A stretch of 64,000 nt of DNA from an uncultured Piscirickettsiaceae bacterium (GCA_913061075.1 CAJXSK010000003.1:124001-188000); one strand, 5' to 3'. Shown: positions 47,101-56,438, counted from the stretch's first letter. Notes: generated from the letters alone by a model not told the origin. Program-made: numbers and translations.

Positions 47101-48584
47101 AAAATGTGCCTATTCTCATTACCACGGCATTAGAAAATGAACAATCGGTTGATTTAGCGTACCAAAGTGGCGCTGCAGACTTTATTCCCAAGCCAATTAA
47201 CTTGTCTGTATTGAGGCAAAGAGTAAAACGTTTATTAGAAAAACAAGATGCCGATAATCATGTTCAAAAACTGGCTTATATAGATGGTTTAACTGGGTTG
47301 CCGAATAGGGCAGCATTTGTGGAACAATTTGAGCAAGAGTTAGATCATGCTCAACGGAATGAGACTAATTTGGCTGTTTTTTTTATTGATGTCGATCAGT
47401 TTAAAAACATTAACGATAGCTTGGGCCATGAAGCAGGTGATATTTTATTGAAAGCAATGGCTGGTAGATTATCTGGCTGTATTAGGTCTGGTGATGTTTT
47501 AGCGCGCTTAGGCGGTGATGAGTTTATTGTTTTGTTAAGCAATATCGAGAGTAATAAAACAGCTGAAAAAATAGCAAAGTCGATGCTTAATGTCCTTAAA
47601 GAACCGTTTGAAATTGCGAGAAATGAAATTGTGGTGAGCATCAGTATTGGTATTTCAATGTGCCCCGATGATGGTGTTTCAAAAGAAGATTTATTGAAAC
47701 ATGCAGATACTGCGATGTATAAATCTAAAGCATCAGGACGAAATACATACCGTTTTTATATCCAAGAAATGAGTGACGTTCTTGAAGAAAGAATGTTGAT
47801 GGAGTCTGACCTTAGAAAAGTGCTGAACAACGAAGAACTTACACTTTATTTCCAACCAAAACAAAACACTAAAACGGGTTGTGTTATTGGTTCTGAAGCG
47901 CTTGTCAGGTGGCGACATTCGGTCAGAGGGTTAGTATCACCGACAGAGTTTGTGCCTGTCGCAGAAGAGACTGGTGTGATTAAAGAGATTGGGCTATGGG
48001 TATTGGACAACGCCTGTCGTACTCTAAAACAATGGCAATTAGACTCCGAGTACGAAGGCACGATAGCTGTCAACGTATCTGCAGTGCAGATGGCAGATGA
48101 GAAGTTTGTATCGCAACTTCAAGGTTGTTTGGATAGACACCAACTCGACCCGAGTTATTTAGAACTAGAAGTAACAGAAACGATGGTGCTAGAAAATGTG
48201 GATGCCATGTTAGAAAAAATGCATCAAATTAGACGGATGGGGGTTAGCTTATCCATTGACGATTTTGGAACGGGTTACTCTTCATTTAGTTATATAAAAC
48301 AATTGCCGGCAGAAACGTTAAAGTTAGATATGGAATTCATCTGTGAAATTCCTGACAATAAATCAGATATGGCGGTTGTTGATGGAATGATCGTATTAGC
48401 GCATAACCTGGGGATGAAAGTTGTTGCTGAAGGCGTTGAAACACAAGAACAGTATGACTTTTTAGCTGAACATGGTTGTGATTTAGTACAAGGTTACCTA
48501 ATTGATAAGCCATTACCAGAAGATGCATTTGAGGAAAAATACGTATCCCAAGCTATTGAGCAATCAGAAAGTTTAGCCAATTAA
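44136..48584 (+). CDS. hybrid histidine kinase with phosphorelay, diguanylate cyclase and EAL phosphodiesterase domains
   Basis: The 1482-residue protein starts at TTG 44136, preceded by GGA at good distance. Domains in order: TM (15-37), periplasmic sensor, TM (165-187), HAMP, HisKA with H266 (SHEIRTP), HATPase with DTGIGI and GGTGLGLS, a degenerate receiver (502-625; N557 where Asp is expected), receiver 2 (D698), HPt (H844 in AHRLKGSS), receiver 3 (D967), GGDEF (1126-1130 with RSGD I-site) and EAL (1254-1256 in EALVRW, with DDFGTGY and EGVET). All catalytic motifs of both c-di-GMP domains look intact. It joins a BarA-like relay to c-di-GMP turnover in one chain. It is monocistronic. Confidence 0.93.
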   Translation: MIALPSKKSFESQLTIYFLVGILVLSIVASSVISYITYEREHNAFIKHGEEVADTVIEQTKLNYSGTIEELLSFTVKSVLSLEGVEKVVVFNANYEQLFAMNNSIDLPVVDGWQDQMEFEAEFIKETDQGFYYIAPITGDSKLVVMAYVMVILDKSMLFDYVQKIFLTSLAVIMALALLLWLILNAVIRRLTGPLGRFSATMNEAGSGVENIRTNYDDFTELSEMSDSFNQMMVVIEERKEQLVLSRDKALQVAKIKSDFAANVSHEIRTPLNGMLGMINLLKEMGLPEHQNEYLEVASKSGDSLLMMINDVLDFSKVEAGRYTLEMSKIHLRVFLEQIALLHAERAQAKGLELCLDLHAVGSATMNGDATRMRQVIGNLLNNAIKFTETGHITLSASFVSAESSNGVLEINVTDTGIGIPKEALARIFQPFGQVSAEISNDYGGTGLGLSIVVEMVKLMGGKISVASNEGKGSRFKMSMPVTTLSNEVDVLPDNITLLQGKRILLVEPFKATANYLKAIFERWEVDCVVVNSYTEAMIRLKPGDVDYQIPDVCLFNVDYCEGDESAFLKALENEDNCSTVRLIPMLRFGGKFLPEQASKIDLSVTIDRPVRVDKLEQTLINVLSDKKQLVGHGAIKSPSNGASLQNLSVLVVDDNVTNQLVAVAMLKQFGVVADCAMDGREGLDSFRERQHDLILMDCNMPVMNGYESTQAIRKLGDSVNQPVIIALTAKDKKSELEQCIAVGMDGYLLKPFEMSGLLEKIQSCFGGDKLGQLIIQNKTEHATPISRGEFAVEDDIFRALASNTGDGIKKIVESYLVDTPIDVSALVAAMEAGDVPGCLERAHRLKGSSRNLGAVGISSICIEIEDTWSKDIVKRDNIGAISERLDKELIAVELYLKAELEKIKPSQESKVTRNKEVILVVDDDQSTRMTLCSVLEREGYQVEQGVNGREAIELFETLKPNVIIMDAMMPIIDGFHACKQIKALNTGKNVPILITTALENEQSVDLAYQSGAADFIPKPINLSVLRQRVKRLLEKQDADNHVQKLAYIDGLTGLPNRAAFVEQFEQELDHAQRNETNLAVFFIDVDQFKNINDSLGHEAGDILLKAMAGRLSGCIRSGDVLARLGGDEFIVLLSNIESNKTAEKIAKSMLNVLKEPFEIARNEIVVSISIGISMCPDDGVSKEDLLKHADTAMYKSKASGRNTYRFYIQEMSDVLEERMLMESDLRKVLNNEELTLYFQPKQNTKTGCVIGSEALVRWRHSVRGLVSPTEFVPVAEETGVIKEIGLWVLDNACRTLKQWQLDSEYEGTIAVNVSAVQMADEKFVSQLQGCLDRHQLDPSYLELEVTETMVLENVDAMLEKMHQIRRMGVSLSIDDFGTGYSSFSYIKQLPAETLKLDMEFICEIPDNKSDMAVVDGMIVLAHNLGMKVVAEGVETQEQYDFLAEHGCDLVQGYLIDKPLPEDAFEEKYVSQAIEQSESLAN

Positions 48585-48600
48585 TTGCTTAACCTATAAA

Positions 48601-48629
48601 ACAGCGTATCAATTAGATACGCTGTTTTT
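48601..48629 (+). terminator. rho-independent terminator after the hybrid kinase gene
   Basis: ACAGCGTATC (48601-48610), loop AATTA, GATACGCTGT (48616-48625), then T residues. The stem is 10 bp and perfect. Confidence 0.9.
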
Positions 48630-48689
48630 GTGACAACACATAAATAGGTCGGTTATCCTACTAACCTAATTTCTTTAAAGAGTTCTTAC

Positions 48690-49256
48690 GTGCACGTTAT
48701 TTACTTACACGGTTTTTGTAGTTCATCCCAGTCATTAAAAGCAGAACAAGTTCAACACTATGTTCATAACCACCCAGAGCATTCATTGTTTTTGGTTGAC
48801 TTGCCGCATGCTCCAGTTAACGCTATGGCGTTAATTGAGTCTCACATCAACACGCTTGATGGTGAGCGATGGGGGGTTATGGGTAGCTCGCTAGGTGGTT
48901 ATTATGCAACGTATTTATCGGAAAAATATGAAGCTAGGGCTGTGTTGATTAATCCGGCGGTTCAGGCGTATATCTTATTGCAGCCGCTTTTAGGTGAAAA
49001 TAAAAACTACCACAGTGATGAGGTTTTTGAATTAACAGAAGAGCATTTGTTGCAGTTGAAAGCCCTTTATGTACCTTTGATTACGAAACCGGCATTGCTG
49101 TTATTGTTAACGCAAACAGGTGATGAGGTGCTAGATTATAAGGACGGCGTTAATTATTACGAACACGCTCAACAGCGTGTTATTGAAGGAGGGCATCACG
49201 GATTCGATGGCTTCGAACACTTTTTAGACGATTCTTTTAAACACTTAGCGGGTTAA
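48690..49256 (+). CDS. yqiA: YqiA-family alpha/beta-hydrolase esterase
   Basis: The 188-residue product starts at GTG 48690, giving VIYLHGFCSSSQSLKA as in E. coli YqiA. The nucleophile elbow is GSSLGGYYATYLSE, the acid region is QTGDEVLDY, and the histidine is in EGGHHGFDGFEHF. The YqiA family has esterase activity on short acyl chains; its physiological substrate is unknown. It starts just after the hybrid-kinase terminator and is 5 bp from the DUF2797 gene. Confidence 0.93.
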   Translation: MHVIYLHGFCSSSQSLKAEQVQHYVHNHPEHSLFLVDLPHAPVNAMALIESHINTLDGERWGVMGSSLGGYYATYLSEKYEARAVLINPAVQAYILLQPLLGENKNYHSDEVFELTEEHLLQLKALYVPLITKPALLLLLTQTGDEVLDYKDGVNYYEHAQQRVIEGGHHGFDGFEHFLDDSFKHLAG

Positions 49257-49261
49257 AAAAC

Positions 49262-50080
49262 ATGGCAGAAGGTCATATCAAAAAAATGCAGGCTGTTCTA
49301 ACAGACACAGTCGAATACAGCTTGCCTATAGGCGATGAGCTAATTGGCTTAAACCAATATATAGGTAAGCAAATTAAGCTGACGTATAAAGATGAAATTC
49401 ATTGCTCTAACTGTGGCAAACGTACTAAGAAAAGCTATAGCCAGGGTCATTGCTATGTGTGCATGACGAAACTTGCACAATGTGATCTGTGTATCATGAA
49501 ACCTGAAACGTGCCATTATCATTTAGGCACATGCCGTGAACCTTCATGGGGAGAACAGTTTTGCTTTCAAAATCACTTTGTTTATTTGGCCAACTCTTCT
49601 GGCTTAAAGGTTGGCATTACCCGACACACACAAGTGCCAACGCGTTGGATTGATCAAGGCGCAACACAGGCCTTACCGATGTTTAAAGTAAAAACGCGCT
49701 TACAGTCAGGTTTAGTCGAAATGGCGTTAAAAAAGCACGTGTCAGATAAAACGGACTGGCGGAAGATGTTAAAGGGTCAAGCTGAATCAAAAAACATGAC
49801 TGTAGAAAGAGATGCTTTGTTAGAACAAGCTAGCGATGCATTGGCGGCTATTCAAGATGAACAAGGAGCAGGGCAGATTGAATTACTCGCCGACGCAAAA
49901 GAAGTCTCAATTAACTACCCTGTGTTGCAATACCCAGAGAAAGTATCTTCGTTTAACTTTGATAAGACACCGGTTATTGAAGGCCAGCTTTTAGGTATAA
50001 AAGGCCAGTATCTTATATTGGATAAAGGTGTCCTAAATTTACGCAAATTCACCAGTTATAACCTTACCTTTGATGCCTAA
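49262..50080 (+). CDS. DUF2797 protein
   Basis: The 272-residue product has several Cys pairs (CSNC, CYVC, CDLC and single Cys or His between) in residues 49-100, suggesting a zinc-binding region. It then has YLANSSGLKVGITRHTQVPTRW at about 109-130, recalling a GIY-YIG-like core. DUF2797 has no established function. The gene is adjacent to yqiA and overlapped at its end by the cinA homologue. Confidence 0.82.
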   Translation: MAEGHIKKMQAVLTDTVEYSLPIGDELIGLNQYIGKQIKLTYKDEIHCSNCGKRTKKSYSQGHCYVCMTKLAQCDLCIMKPETCHYHLGTCREPSWGEQFCFQNHFVYLANSSGLKVGITRHTQVPTRWIDQGATQALPMFKVKTRLQSGLVEMALKKHVSDKTDWRKMLKGQAESKNMTVERDALLEQASDALAAIQDEQGAGQIELLADAKEVSINYPVLQYPEKVSSFNFDKTPVIEGQLLGIKGQYLILDKGVLNLRKFTSYNLTFDA

Positions 50081-51278
50081 AAGGAAACGCCCAACGGTCG
50101 TTATATTCTCACAGGGTGATGAGGTTATTACAGGGGCAACTGTTGATACAAATGCTGCGTATTTGTCGCAACAGTGTCAACAACTTGGGTTTGATATTAT
50201 TCGGCATATTACCGTTGCAGATGATATGGCCGAACTGGTTCAGTTAATGCGAGATATTGATGGCATGGCAGATGTTTGCCTTTGCACCGGTGGTTTAGGG
50301 CCCACACAGGATGATTTAACATCGGAAGCGTATGCGCAGGCGTTTGGTTTGCCATTGAGTTTTGATGAGGAAACGTACAACATGATGTCGGCATATTTTG
50401 AAAAGCTCAATGTGCCAATGGCTGAGGTCAATCGTAAACAAGCATATTTACCTGAAAAATCTGTGCGTATTGATAACTATTGGGGAACAGCAGCAGGCTT
50501 TGTAGGGACTGGAAAACGTTGCCGGTTTTACTTTATGCCAGGTGTGCCCTATGAAATGAGAAACATGATGGCAAGCTTTGTCGTTGATGATTTAAAACAA
50601 ACATTCCATATCGAAAAAACAACACTCATTACGTTAAGAATCATGGGCATGGGTGAGTCCAGTATTCAGCAAATCATCAACGAAATAAACATACCTGATG
50701 TGGTGCGCGTTAGTTTTCGAGCGGGATTACCAGAAAACGAATTAAAGTTGACCTTTCCTAATGGTTACCCAGATAAAGAACTTCGAGCTTGTATAGGAGC
50801 GGTTCAATACGCGTTGGGATCCGTTATTTATGCGGTGGATGGGCTGGGCACTAATGTCGATAGTTTGGCTGATTGCGTGGATCAATTGATGCAAAAAAAT
50901 AAACAGTCACTGTTGGCAGTTGAAACGTTATCTCAAGGCTTGTTTGCCAAGCAATGTAATGCAAGTTGGTTGAAAAGTTCTCAGGTATTCCCATTAAGCG
51001 GCAATGCAATTGAAGCAATGCAAATGGTCAAAGAGCAGGTGAGTGAAAAAACTGCGTTAATGATGGCAAAAAAACTGGCTGAAACATCAGTTGCCAGCAT
51101 GGTCATGGTTCAGCTATATCAAGAAACCGGCAAAAACAAATCAGACATTTATACGGCCGTAGTGGATAATGCGTCGGCACTCTCATCAACACGAGAAGTG
51201 TCGGGTCGCACAGACAGACAGCAGATTGTTGCAGCGGCGGCAGGTTTGAACCTCGTTCGAAAAACACTTTTAAATTAA
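50073..51278 (+). CDS. CinA-family protein with degenerate C-terminal amidase domain
   Basis: The 401-residue product has an intact N-terminal MoaB/MogA-like COG1058 domain (FSQGDEVITGATVDTNAAYL, LCTGGLGPTQDDLTSEAYA, MPGVPYEMRNMM). Its C-terminal domain is short, and the NMN-deamidase signature AESCTGG is replaced by VETLSQG, so the catalytic Ser is missing. The usual late TGIAGP motif is also absent. It should keep the ADP-ribose pyrophosphatase-type half but not deamidase activity. ATG 50073 overlaps the DUF2797 stop. Confidence 0.82.
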   Translation: MPKRKRPTVVIFSQGDEVITGATVDTNAAYLSQQCQQLGFDIIRHITVADDMAELVQLMRDIDGMADVCLCTGGLGPTQDDLTSEAYAQAFGLPLSFDEETYNMMSAYFEKLNVPMAEVNRKQAYLPEKSVRIDNYWGTAAGFVGTGKRCRFYFMPGVPYEMRNMMASFVVDDLKQTFHIEKTTLITLRIMGMGESSIQQIINEINIPDVVRVSFRAGLPENELKLTFPNGYPDKELRACIGAVQYALGSVIYAVDGLGTNVDSLADCVDQLMQKNKQSLLAVETLSQGLFAKQCNASWLKSSQVFPLSGNAIEAMQMVKEQVSEKTALMMAKKLAETSVASMVMVQLYQETGKNKSDIYTAVVDNASALSSTREVSGRTDRQQIVAAAAGLNLVRKTLLN

Positions 51279-51284
51279 AACAGT

Positions 51285-53156
51285 ATGCCACTAATAAAAC
51301 TTGATAACGTTAGCATTGCTTTCGGAATAAAACCTGTGCTCGATCACGCGGAATTACAAATCGATGAGCAAGAAAGAATTGGTTTAATTGGTAGAAATGG
51401 CGAAGGGAAATCAACGTTATTGAAAACGATAGCCGAAGAAATTTTGCCGGATTCAGGAACGTTGTGGAAACAGTCTGGCGTCGTTGTTTCAACGTTAGAA
51501 CAGTCGCCAGAGTTACCAGAATCATCAACTGTATATGAGGCGGTGGCCGATAGCCTAGGTGAAGTGGGGCATTTGATCGCGCGTTACCATGATATGTTGC
51601 TAGACCCAAATGTAAACTTAGATGCACTTGGAAACCTACAGCAAAAGTTTGAAGCCCTAGATGGCTGGACGCTTCAGCAACGAGTGGACTCTGTATTAAG
51701 CCGCTTAAATTTACCTGCGGATAAAAAAATAAATGAAATGTCCGGTGGCTGGAAACGTCGAGTAGGGCTAGCGCGAGCGCTAGTGGTTGAGCCCGATGTA
51801 TTGCTGTTGGACGAACCCACAAACCATTTGGATATGGAAACCATTGTTTGGCTAGAAAAGCAGCTGGAAAGCTTTCAAGGTGCCGTGGTGTGTATTACCC
51901 ACGATAGAACCTTTTTGCAGAACATTGCCAAGCGAATTATTGAAATAGATAGAGGGCAATTAACCAGTTGGTCATGCAGTTATCATCAATACCTAGAGCG
52001 AAAAGCCGCAGCGTTAGAGTCGGAAGCAAAAACAAACGCTGAGTTTGATAAAAAACTAGCCCGTGAAGAAGTGTGGATTCGTCAAGGTATAAAAGCAAGA
52101 AGAACGCGTAATGAAGGCCGTGTAAGAACGCTAAAGAAACTTCGAACAGAGCGGGCAGATCGAAGAAACTTAGCAGGCCCTGCCAAGCTAGAAGTAGATA
52201 AAGGTGAACGTTCAGGTAAGCAAGTTATTGAAGCAAAAAATGTTTCCATTGCATACGCTGGTAAACGTATGGTCCATGATTTTTCATGCCGCCTTATGCG
52301 CGGTGATAGAGTTGGGCTGGTTGGGCCAAACGGCATTGGTAAAAGTACCTTAATAAAAGCCTTATTACAGGAAATTGAGCTTGATTCGGGTGATGTTAAA
52401 CACGGTACAAAATTAAAAGTCGCCTACTTTGATCAGCACCGCGATGTGCTTGATTTAGAAAAGACAGTTATCGACTTGGTGTCTGATGGAAAAGAAACCA
52501 TCACAATCAACGGCCGAGACAGGCATATCATTAGTTACTTAGGTGACTTTTTGTTTGCACCTGAACGGGCGCGTTCTCCAGCAAAAGTTCTATCTGGCGG
52601 TGAGCGTAATCGCATTATGCTGGCAAAATTATTTAGCCAACCGGCTAACTTTATCGTCATGGATGAACCCACCAATGACTTGGATATTGAAACGCTCGAA
52701 TTGCTAGAAGAGTTGTTGATGGAATACGAAGGTACGTTGTTACTAGTTAGTCACGATAGAAAGTTTTTAGAAAACGTAGTGACCAATTTCTGGTTCTTTG
52801 AAGGTGATGGTCAAATCACTGATTATGTGGGTGAGTTACCTAACTGGGCAAGCGTTATAAAAGCGAAAGAGAAGGTTGAAAAAGGCGAAAAAGTGACGTT
52901 ATCTGCAGAGCCCACACAACAGCCGTCAAAAAAAGCAAAACTAAGTTATAAATTACAGCAAGAATTAGATGCCTTACCAAAGCAAATTGATGAATTGGAA
53001 CAAGCACTAGAAGCATTGCAAAAACTAACTAGCACCACAGAGTTTCACAAAGGTGAGCGGGAAGCCATTCAGCAGAAAATGGATGAGATGGCTGAAGTGG
53101 ATACCCAATTACAAGGCAAGTATCAACGTTGGGATGAGCTAGAGTCGATGGTTTAA
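51285..53156 (+). CDS. uup: ABC-F ATPase Uup
   Basis: The 623-residue soluble protein has two ABC domains: Walker A GRNGEGKST and GPNGIGKST, signatures MSGGWKRRVG and LSGGERNRIM, and Walker B LLLDEPTNHLDM and IVMDEPTNDLDI. No transmembrane region is present. The C-terminal coiled coil of about 70 residues (KLQQELDALPKQIDELEQAL) is diagnostic for Uup among ABC-F proteins. Uup acts on the ribosome or Holliday-junction-related DNA and suppresses precise transposon excision. It starts 6 bp after the cinA homologue. Confidence 0.94.
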   Translation: MPLIKLDNVSIAFGIKPVLDHAELQIDEQERIGLIGRNGEGKSTLLKTIAEEILPDSGTLWKQSGVVVSTLEQSPELPESSTVYEAVADSLGEVGHLIARYHDMLLDPNVNLDALGNLQQKFEALDGWTLQQRVDSVLSRLNLPADKKINEMSGGWKRRVGLARALVVEPDVLLLDEPTNHLDMETIVWLEKQLESFQGAVVCITHDRTFLQNIAKRIIEIDRGQLTSWSCSYHQYLERKAAALESEAKTNAEFDKKLAREEVWIRQGIKARRTRNEGRVRTLKKLRTERADRRNLAGPAKLEVDKGERSGKQVIEAKNVSIAYAGKRMVHDFSCRLMRGDRVGLVGPNGIGKSTLIKALLQEIELDSGDVKHGTKLKVAYFDQHRDVLDLEKTVIDLVSDGKETITINGRDRHIISYLGDFLFAPERARSPAKVLSGGERNRIMLAKLFSQPANFIVMDEPTNDLDIETLELLEELLMEYEGTLLLVSHDRKFLENVVTNFWFFEGDGQITDYVGELPNWASVIKAKEKVEKGEKVTLSAEPTQQPSKKAKLSYKLQQELDALPKQIDELEQALEALQKLTSTTEFHKGEREAIQQKMDEMAEVDTQLQGKYQRWDELESMV

Positions 53157-53181
53157 TTAGTTAAAAGTCTAGAAAATTTGT

Positions 53182-53190
53182 TGGTATAAT
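53182..53190 (+). promoter_or_regulatory. extended -10 promoter element upstream of tRNA-Ser
   Basis: TGGTATAAT matches the extended -10 form (TGnTATAAT), with a weak TTAAAA at 53161-53166 as -35. The start point would be near 53197, leaving a leader of about 34 nt. That leader contains AAAACG and CGTTTT arms followed by T residues (53200-53224), a weak hairpin that could instead end the uup transcript. Confidence 0.5.
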
Positions 53191-53230
53191 TCACCACCCA
53201 AAACGTGGGTCATAACGTTTTTTTAAATAC

Positions 53231-53318
53231 GGAGAGATGTCAGAGTGGTCGAATGAGCACGCCTGGAAAGCGTGTGTACCGCAAGGTACCGAGGGTTCGA
53301 ATCCCTCTCTCTCCGCCA
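53231..53318 (+). tRNA. tRNA-Ser(GGA)
   Basis: Cloverleaf with a 7-bp acceptor stem GGAGAGA / TCTCTCC, anticodon stem CACGC / GCGTG, loop CTGGAAA with anticodon GGA, a long variable arm (GTACCGCAAGGTAC) typical of serine tRNAs, and T arm GAGGGTTCGAATCCCTC. Discriminator G and encoded CCA at 53316-53318. It lies between uup and yebC. Confidence 0.97.
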
Positions 53319-53419
53319 TTTCGAGCTTTGTCCCGCAAGTTTTTTTGCCCAATTGTGCTTAATCTAACCACGGTGTAGTGATACACTTCACGTTTTATAG
53401 TGTCGGTTTAAAGGACGTC

Positions 53420-54166
53420 ATGGCAGGTCATAGTAAGTGGGCAAATATACGTTTTCGAAAAGGCGCGCAAGATGCTAAACGAGGTAAGCTTTTTACAAAG
53501 TTGATTCGTGAAATCACAGTAGCCACAAAAGCCGGTGGGGCAGACCCTGACAACAACCCACGTTTACGCTCAGCGGTTGATAAAGGCTTGTCGAACAATA
53601 TGAAGCGCGACACGATTGAAACGGCCATTAAAAAAGGCAGTGGCACGACAGATTCGGATAATTTTGATGAGATTCGATATGAAGGTTATGGGCCAGCGGG
53701 CACCGCAGTGATGGTGGATTGTTTAACCGATAATAAAAACAGAACCGTAGCGGAAGTACGCCATGCCTTTAATAAGAGCGGCGGCAATTTAGGTACCAGT
53801 GGTTCGGTTGATTACATGTTCCAAAAATTGGGTGTTATTAACTTCTCAAATGAGCATGATGAAGATGCGTTAATGGAAGCGGCGTTAGACGCGGGTGCTG
53901 AAGACATGATAACGCATGAAGATGGTACGTTTGAAGTGTTAACACAGCCAGACGACTTTATGCGTGTTCGTGATGCGGTATCAGGAGCTGGTTACGCGCA
54001 TGAGCACGCGGAAGTAACGATGCGAGCCGACAATTTGTCGCCAGTAACTGTAAAAGATGCTGAAAAAATATTACATTTACTCGATGTGTTGGAAGACTTA
54101 GATGATGTGCAAAATGTATATTCCAATGCGGACTTCCCTGATGAAGCAATGAGCGAGGCAGAGTAA
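53420..54166 (+). CDS. yebC: YebC/PmpR-family transcriptional regulator or translation factor
   Basis: The 248-residue product has the family N-terminus [20 protein letters not shown] and the middle [20 protein letters not shown] and [10 protein letters not shown] segments. I chose ATG 53420 with AAGGA upstream; the frame is open 14 codons earlier but without family similarity. YebC members bind DNA, and some aid ribosomes at proline stretches. It lies directly upstream of ruvCAB, the standard neighbourhood. Confidence 0.96.
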   Translation: MAGHSKWANIRFRKGAQDAKRGKLFTKLIREITVATKAGGADPDNNPRLRSAVDKGLSNNMKRDTIETAIKKGSGTTDSDNFDEIRYEGYGPAGTAVMVDCLTDNKNRTVAEVRHAFNKSGGNLGTSGSVDYMFQKLGVINFSNEHDEDALMEAALDAGAEDMITHEDGTFEVLTQPDDFMRVRDAVSGAGYAHEHAEVTMRADNLSPVTVKDAEKILHLLDVLEDLDDVQNVYSNADFPDEAMSEAE

Positions 54167-54173
54167 CCCGTTT

Positions 54174-54668
54174 ATGCGTATTCTTGGAATAGATCCGGGC
54201 TCAAGAGTAACAGGATATGGCGTTATTGAGGTCACAGGGCGTGAAGCAAAGTATGTGGACAGTGGTTGCATAAGAACAGGCGGAGGTGACCTGCCAGACC
54301 GGTTGAAAAAAATATACCTTGGGACGCGAGAAATAGTCCAACATTACAAACCACAAGAAATGGCCGTTGAACAGGTATTTATGGGCAAGAACGCCAGCTC
54401 AGCATTAATACTGGGTCAAGCTAGGGCGTCAGCAATTTGTGCAGTGTTTGACGATGATGTGATTGTTTATGAATATGCTGCCAGACAAATAAAACAAGCA
54501 CTGGTGGGTAAAGGCAGTGCAGATAAAACACAGGTGCAACACATGGTTAAAATTTTATTGAAATTGCAAGGCAACCCGCAAATGGACGCGAGTGATGCAT
54601 TAGCTGTGGCGCTGTGTCATATGCATACCGATCAAACGTCTAAAGCAACGCTAAGGGGTTTAGCGTGA
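54174..54668 (+). CDS. ruvC: Holliday junction resolvase RuvC
   Basis: The 164-residue dimeric endonuclease has [12 protein letters not shown] with the first catalytic Asp, [15 protein letters not shown] with the catalytic Glu, and late [12 protein letters not shown] with the remaining acidic residues. It cuts recombination junctions branch-migrated by RuvAB. Its stop overlaps the ruvA GTG start (GTGA). Confidence 0.97.
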   Translation: MRILGIDPGSRVTGYGVIEVTGREAKYVDSGCIRTGGGDLPDRLKKIYLGTREIVQHYKPQEMAVEQVFMGKNASSALILGQARASAICAVFDDDVIVYEYAARQIKQALVGKGSADKTQVQHMVKILLKLQGNPQMDASDALAVALCHMHTDQTSKATLRGLA

Positions 54669-55264
54669 TTGGTTTTTTGCGTGGTACGGTTCACGAGAAA
54701 AAAGCACCCCATGTGGTTATTGAAGTTCAAGGTGTGGGCTATGACGTTGAAACGCCTATGTCCAGCTTCTTTAGCTTGCCTGCAGCGGGCGAAGCGGTTT
54801 TATTGCGAACACACCTGGTTGTTCGAGAAGATGCACATATTTTATATGGTTTTGTAACAGAGCAAGAGCGCGCTTTATTTCGTAGCTTAATTAAGGTTAA
54901 TGGCGTGGGGCCTAAAGTGGCGCTCGGCATATTATCTGGTGTGAGTGTTGATGACTTTTGTCTGTGTGTGAGTGATAACAACGTAAACGCACTGGTTCGA
55001 TTGCCCGGTATAGGAAAAAAGACGGCGGAGCGTCTCATCATTGAAATGCGAGATCGTTTGCCAGAACACGTGATTGGGGCTGCATCGTTACCCGTCGGTA
55101 CTGTTTCTCGGCCAATTTCAGCGATAGAGGAAGCAATTAGTGCATTAGTGGCGTTAGGTTATAAGCCTCAAGATGCTGAAAAAAGAGCAAAAGCCGTGGC
55201 TGAAGATGATGCAAGTAGCGCACAAATCATTCGTTCTGCTTTACAATCGGCCGGAACGAAATAA
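54665..55264 (+). CDS. ruvA: Holliday junction branch-migration protein RuvA
   Basis: The 199-residue product starts at GTG 54665 and has an OB-fold N-terminus ([19 protein letters not shown]), two helix-hairpin-helix motifs ([16 protein letters not shown] and [16 protein letters not shown]) and the C-terminal RuvB-binding domain with [12 protein letters not shown]. It binds four-way junctions and loads RuvB, encoded 11 bp downstream. Confidence 0.97.
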   Translation: MIGFLRGTVHEKKAPHVVIEVQGVGYDVETPMSSFFSLPAAGEAVLLRTHLVVREDAHILYGFVTEQERALFRSLIKVNGVGPKVALGILSGVSVDDFCLCVSDNNVNALVRLPGIGKKTAERLIIEMRDRLPEHVIGAASLPVGTVSRPISAIEEAISALVALGYKPQDAEKRAKAVAEDDASSAQIIRSALQSAGTK

Positions 55265-55275
55265 ATAAGTAAGCC

Positions 55276-56331
55276 ATGATAGAAAGCGACCGACTAATTA
55301 GTTCTGACAATTTGCTAGATGACGAGGCGATAGATCGAGCCATTCGCCCAAAAACACTAGAAGACTATATTGGCCAGCCTGCGATACGTGAACAGATGGA
55401 GATTTTTATATCTGCCGCAAAATCACGTTCAGAATCGTTAGATCATGTACTGATTTTTGGCCCGCCAGGTCTCGGTAAAACAACGCTGTCGCATATTATC
55501 GCCAATGAGATGGGTGTTAATCTGCGGCAAACATCAGGCCCCGTATTGGAAAAAGCGGGTGACTTGGCTGCGCTATTAACGAACCTTGAAGAAGGCGATG
55601 TGTTGTTTATCGATGAGATTCATCGACTAAGTCCAGTGGTGGAAGAGATACTTTACCCTGCAATGGAAGACTTTCAGCTGGATATTATGATTGGTGAGGG
55701 CCCCGCAGCCCGTTCAATTAAATTAGATTTACCACAATTTACCTTAGTAGGCGCCACAACCAGGGCAGGCTTGTTAACGTCACCTTTACGTGATCGGTTC
55801 GGTATTACCCAGCGGTTGGAGTTTTATAACGATCAAGATTTGACCCATATTGTTAAACGATCAATGGGGATCCTTGCGTTAGAGTTTGATGATGGGGGCG
55901 CTAAAGAGATTGCTGTTAGATCACGCGGCACGCCTAGAATAGCCAATCGATTATTAAGGCGAGTGAGAGATTATGCCGACGTTAAAGGTGATGGCATTAT
56001 TACGACAGACATTGCAAATAAAGCATTAACAATGCTTGAGGTTGATAAAAGTGGTTTTGATAAATTAGATAGACGGTTGTTAAAAACGTTAGTGGAAACA
56101 TTTGATGGTGGCCCAGTAGGTGTGGATAGCTTGGCGGCGGCCCTTAGTGAGGAGCGAGGCACCGTTGAAGACGTGCTTGAGCCATATCTCATTCAGCAAG
56201 GCTACATTATAAGAACACCGCGTGGACGGATGGCAACGAGACATGCTTACCAACATTTGGGGCTAAAAAAGCCTTCAGATGATAGTGATTCTGACAGCGG
56301 TGATTATTTTTCAGAAGATGGACAAGGGTGA
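55276..56331 (+). CDS. ruvB: Holliday junction helicase RuvB
   Basis: The 351-residue AAA+ motor has Walker [10 protein letters not shown], Walker B FIDEIHRL, sensor 1 VGATTRAG, the arginine-finger region LRDRFGI and a C-terminal winged helix ([16 protein letters not shown]). The C-terminal tail is rich in Ser and Asp ([17 protein letters not shown]). A gap of 370 bp follows before the tol operon. Confidence 0.97.
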   Translation: MIESDRLISSDNLLDDEAIDRAIRPKTLEDYIGQPAIREQMEIFISAAKSRSESLDHVLIFGPPGLGKTTLSHIIANEMGVNLRQTSGPVLEKAGDLAALLTNLEEGDVLFIDEIHRLSPVVEEILYPAMEDFQLDIMIGEGPAARSIKLDLPQFTLVGATTRAGLLTSPLRDRFGITQRLEFYNDQDLTHIVKRSMGILALEFDDGGAKEIAVRSRGTPRIANRLLRRVRDYADVKGDGIITTDIANKALTMLEVDKSGFDKLDRRLLKTLVETFDGGPVGVDSLAAALSEERGTVEDVLEPYLIQQGYIIRTPRGRMATRHAYQHLGLKKPSDDSDSDSGDYFSEDGQG

Positions 56332-56420
56332 AAGATATAACTCACCATGACGACACTTGCACTGAATTCGACGCTGTATAGCACCTCGATTGGTAAGTCC
56401 ACTAATAGGGTGGTCTAACA

Positions 56421-56438
56421 ACTCTATTGTTTTTCTAT
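56421..56438 (+). repeat. 18-bp direct repeat, copy 1
   Basis: ACTCTATTGTTTTTCTAT, identical to 56660-56677, in the ruvB-ybgC gap. Start-to-start distance is 239 bp. Confidence 0.85.

Noticed and set aside
51310-51822. 170-residue minus-strand frame opposite uup
   Set aside because: Overlaps conserved ABC motifs on the other strand; histidine- and leucine-rich shadow composition.
56356-56427. 23-codon frame in the ruvB-ybgC gap
   Set aside because: No ribosome-binding site, no hydrophobic or conserved pattern, and chance frames of this size are expected.
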